From NCBI GenBank assembly GCA_013339765.2, contig CM023454.1, positions 141,982,593 to 142,046,592 on the forward strand: a DNA stretch of 64,000 nucleotides, read 5' to 3'. Origin of the DNA: Haemaphysalis longicornis (Eukaryota; Arthropoda; Arachnida; Ixodida; Ixodidae). The notes under the pieces are model-generated. The model was not told the DNA's origin and made no database searches. It saw nothing but the letters and a program-made list of their open reading frames with translations. Shown here one piece after another: positions 63,501 through 64,000 of the stretch. The position numbers and the translations under genes were made by a program. Position 1 is the first letter of the stretch. The number at the start of each line of letters is the position of its first letter.

Positions 63501-64000
63501 TGTGATCGCAGTCGCCGACTTTGAACGCACACTCGTAGAAACATTCAAGCTCCCGCAGCCATTCGACGTGAATCCGGCGCTACCGCAAGAACAACGGAAA
63601 AAATTATTGGCTTTGCTGCGTCGCTATAGCGAATGTTTTTCGTCGAGCGCAAAACTACGTCAGATCCCTCTAGCGAAGCACCGAATAATAACCGAAGATG
63701 GAGCCCGACCTACCCGACAGTCACCGTACCGCGTCTCTTCACACGAACGGGAAGCCATCCGGACTCAAGTCGACGACATGCTGAGCGATGACATTATACA
63801 GCCATCGAAAAGCCCCTGGGCTGCGCCCGTCGTACTCGTAAAGAAAAAAGACGGCACATTAAGGTTTGCGTTGACTACCGGCGACTGTAACAAAATCACG
63901 AAAAAGGACGTGTACCCCCTCCCCCGAATCGACGACGCCCTCGACCACCTCTGCCACGCGAAGTACTTCTCATCGATGGACCTGAAGACCGGCTACTGGC
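63455..64000 (+). pseudogene. Gypsy-4 reverse transcriptase, N-terminal part, cut by the window end
   Basis: A frame from about 63455 reads LALLRRYSECFSSSAKLRQI, VDDMLSDDIIQPSKSPWAAP, VVLVKKKDGTLRFA. Just after, the conserved VDYRRLN motif is scrambled by a small shift (near 63870-63890). It then recovers with TKKDVYPLPRIDDALDHL and YFSSMDLKTGYW at the end of the window. The catalytic YxDD box would lie beyond 64000. Confidence 0.85.

Larger units (their letters stand above)
60798..64000 (+). mobile_element. Gypsy-4: Ty3/gypsy element, 5' half, runs off the window
   Basis: LTR, primer-binding region, gag, protease and RT fingers follow in order; the sequence ends inside the RT. Stops in gag and frameshifts in the nucleocapsid and RT show decay. 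The 3' LTR lies beyond the window. Confidence 0.88.

Noticed and set aside
12317..64000. Endogenous retrovirus with an envelope gene
   Set aside because: None of the four gypsy elements has an env-like frame between integrase and 3' LTR; in Gypsy-2 the integrase frame runs into the LTR.

Overview
This window looks like repeat-rich, non-coding DNA from a large arthropod genome, most likely a hard tick (Ixodidae). The basis is the mix of elements: CR1/L2-like, I-like and RTE/CR1-like LINEs, four distinct Ty3/gypsy families, several Penelope-like elements (PLEs) with GIY-YIG endonucleases, and a SINE resembling known tick tRNA-derived SINEs. Species cannot be assigned from sequence alone. There is no prokaryotic operon structure, no CRISPR array and no rRNA.

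Layout. 1-435: repeat tail and TA/CA microsatellite. 435-4670: decayed CR1/L2-like LINE on the minus strand, whose first ORF carries a PHD-type zinc finger and whose 5' end is a duplicated ~225-bp module. 4688-5164: two putative solo LTRs. ~5180-12290: a PLE with inverted terminal regions, interrupted by a 4.8-kb I-like LINE (7449-12228) with an intact 1177-residue ORF2. 12317-18473: degraded gypsy element (Gypsy-1), itself hit by a 672-bp solo LTR and a 72-bp LINE tail. 18.7-20.7 kb: nothing recognisable. 20.68-22.4 kb and 35.77-37.73 kb: two arrays of one ~220-bp tandem repeat. 23.05-27.0 kb: head-to-head PLE fragments, one split by a 2.47-kb long-inverted-repeat DNA transposon that carries a solo LTR. 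27.1-35.0 kb: the only stretch that may hold host-gene exons, all on the minus strand, running from a CpG-rich putative first exon near 34.9 kb. 37.73-39.84 kb: degenerate LINE.

40.76-46.0 kb: array of eleven ~462-bp monomers, each holding a complete tRNA-like cloverleaf, ending in an inverted copy. 46.28-51.56 kb: a nearly complete young gypsy element (Gypsy-2, minus strand; LTRs differ at about five positions). 51.73-53.35 kb: a second array of ~462-bp tRNA-like monomers from a diverged subfamily, one unit hit by a SINE with a 15-bp target duplication. 53.57-54.76 kb: a third PLE, fused to more 462-bp repeat. 55.93-56.51 kb: 5' end of another gypsy (Gypsy-3). 56.82-60.68 kb: a fairly complete PLE (minus). 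60.8-64.0 kb: LTR, gag, protease and start of RT of a fourth gypsy (Gypsy-4), running off the window.

The most unusual content is the pair of tRNA-like ~462-bp tandem families. They share unit length, monomer junction, strand, cloverleaf and a CCGGT anticodon-loop core, yet differ in stem sequence by paired changes. The larger array also shows an alternating two-monomer higher-order pattern. Nearly every element boundary lies against a (TA)n tract.
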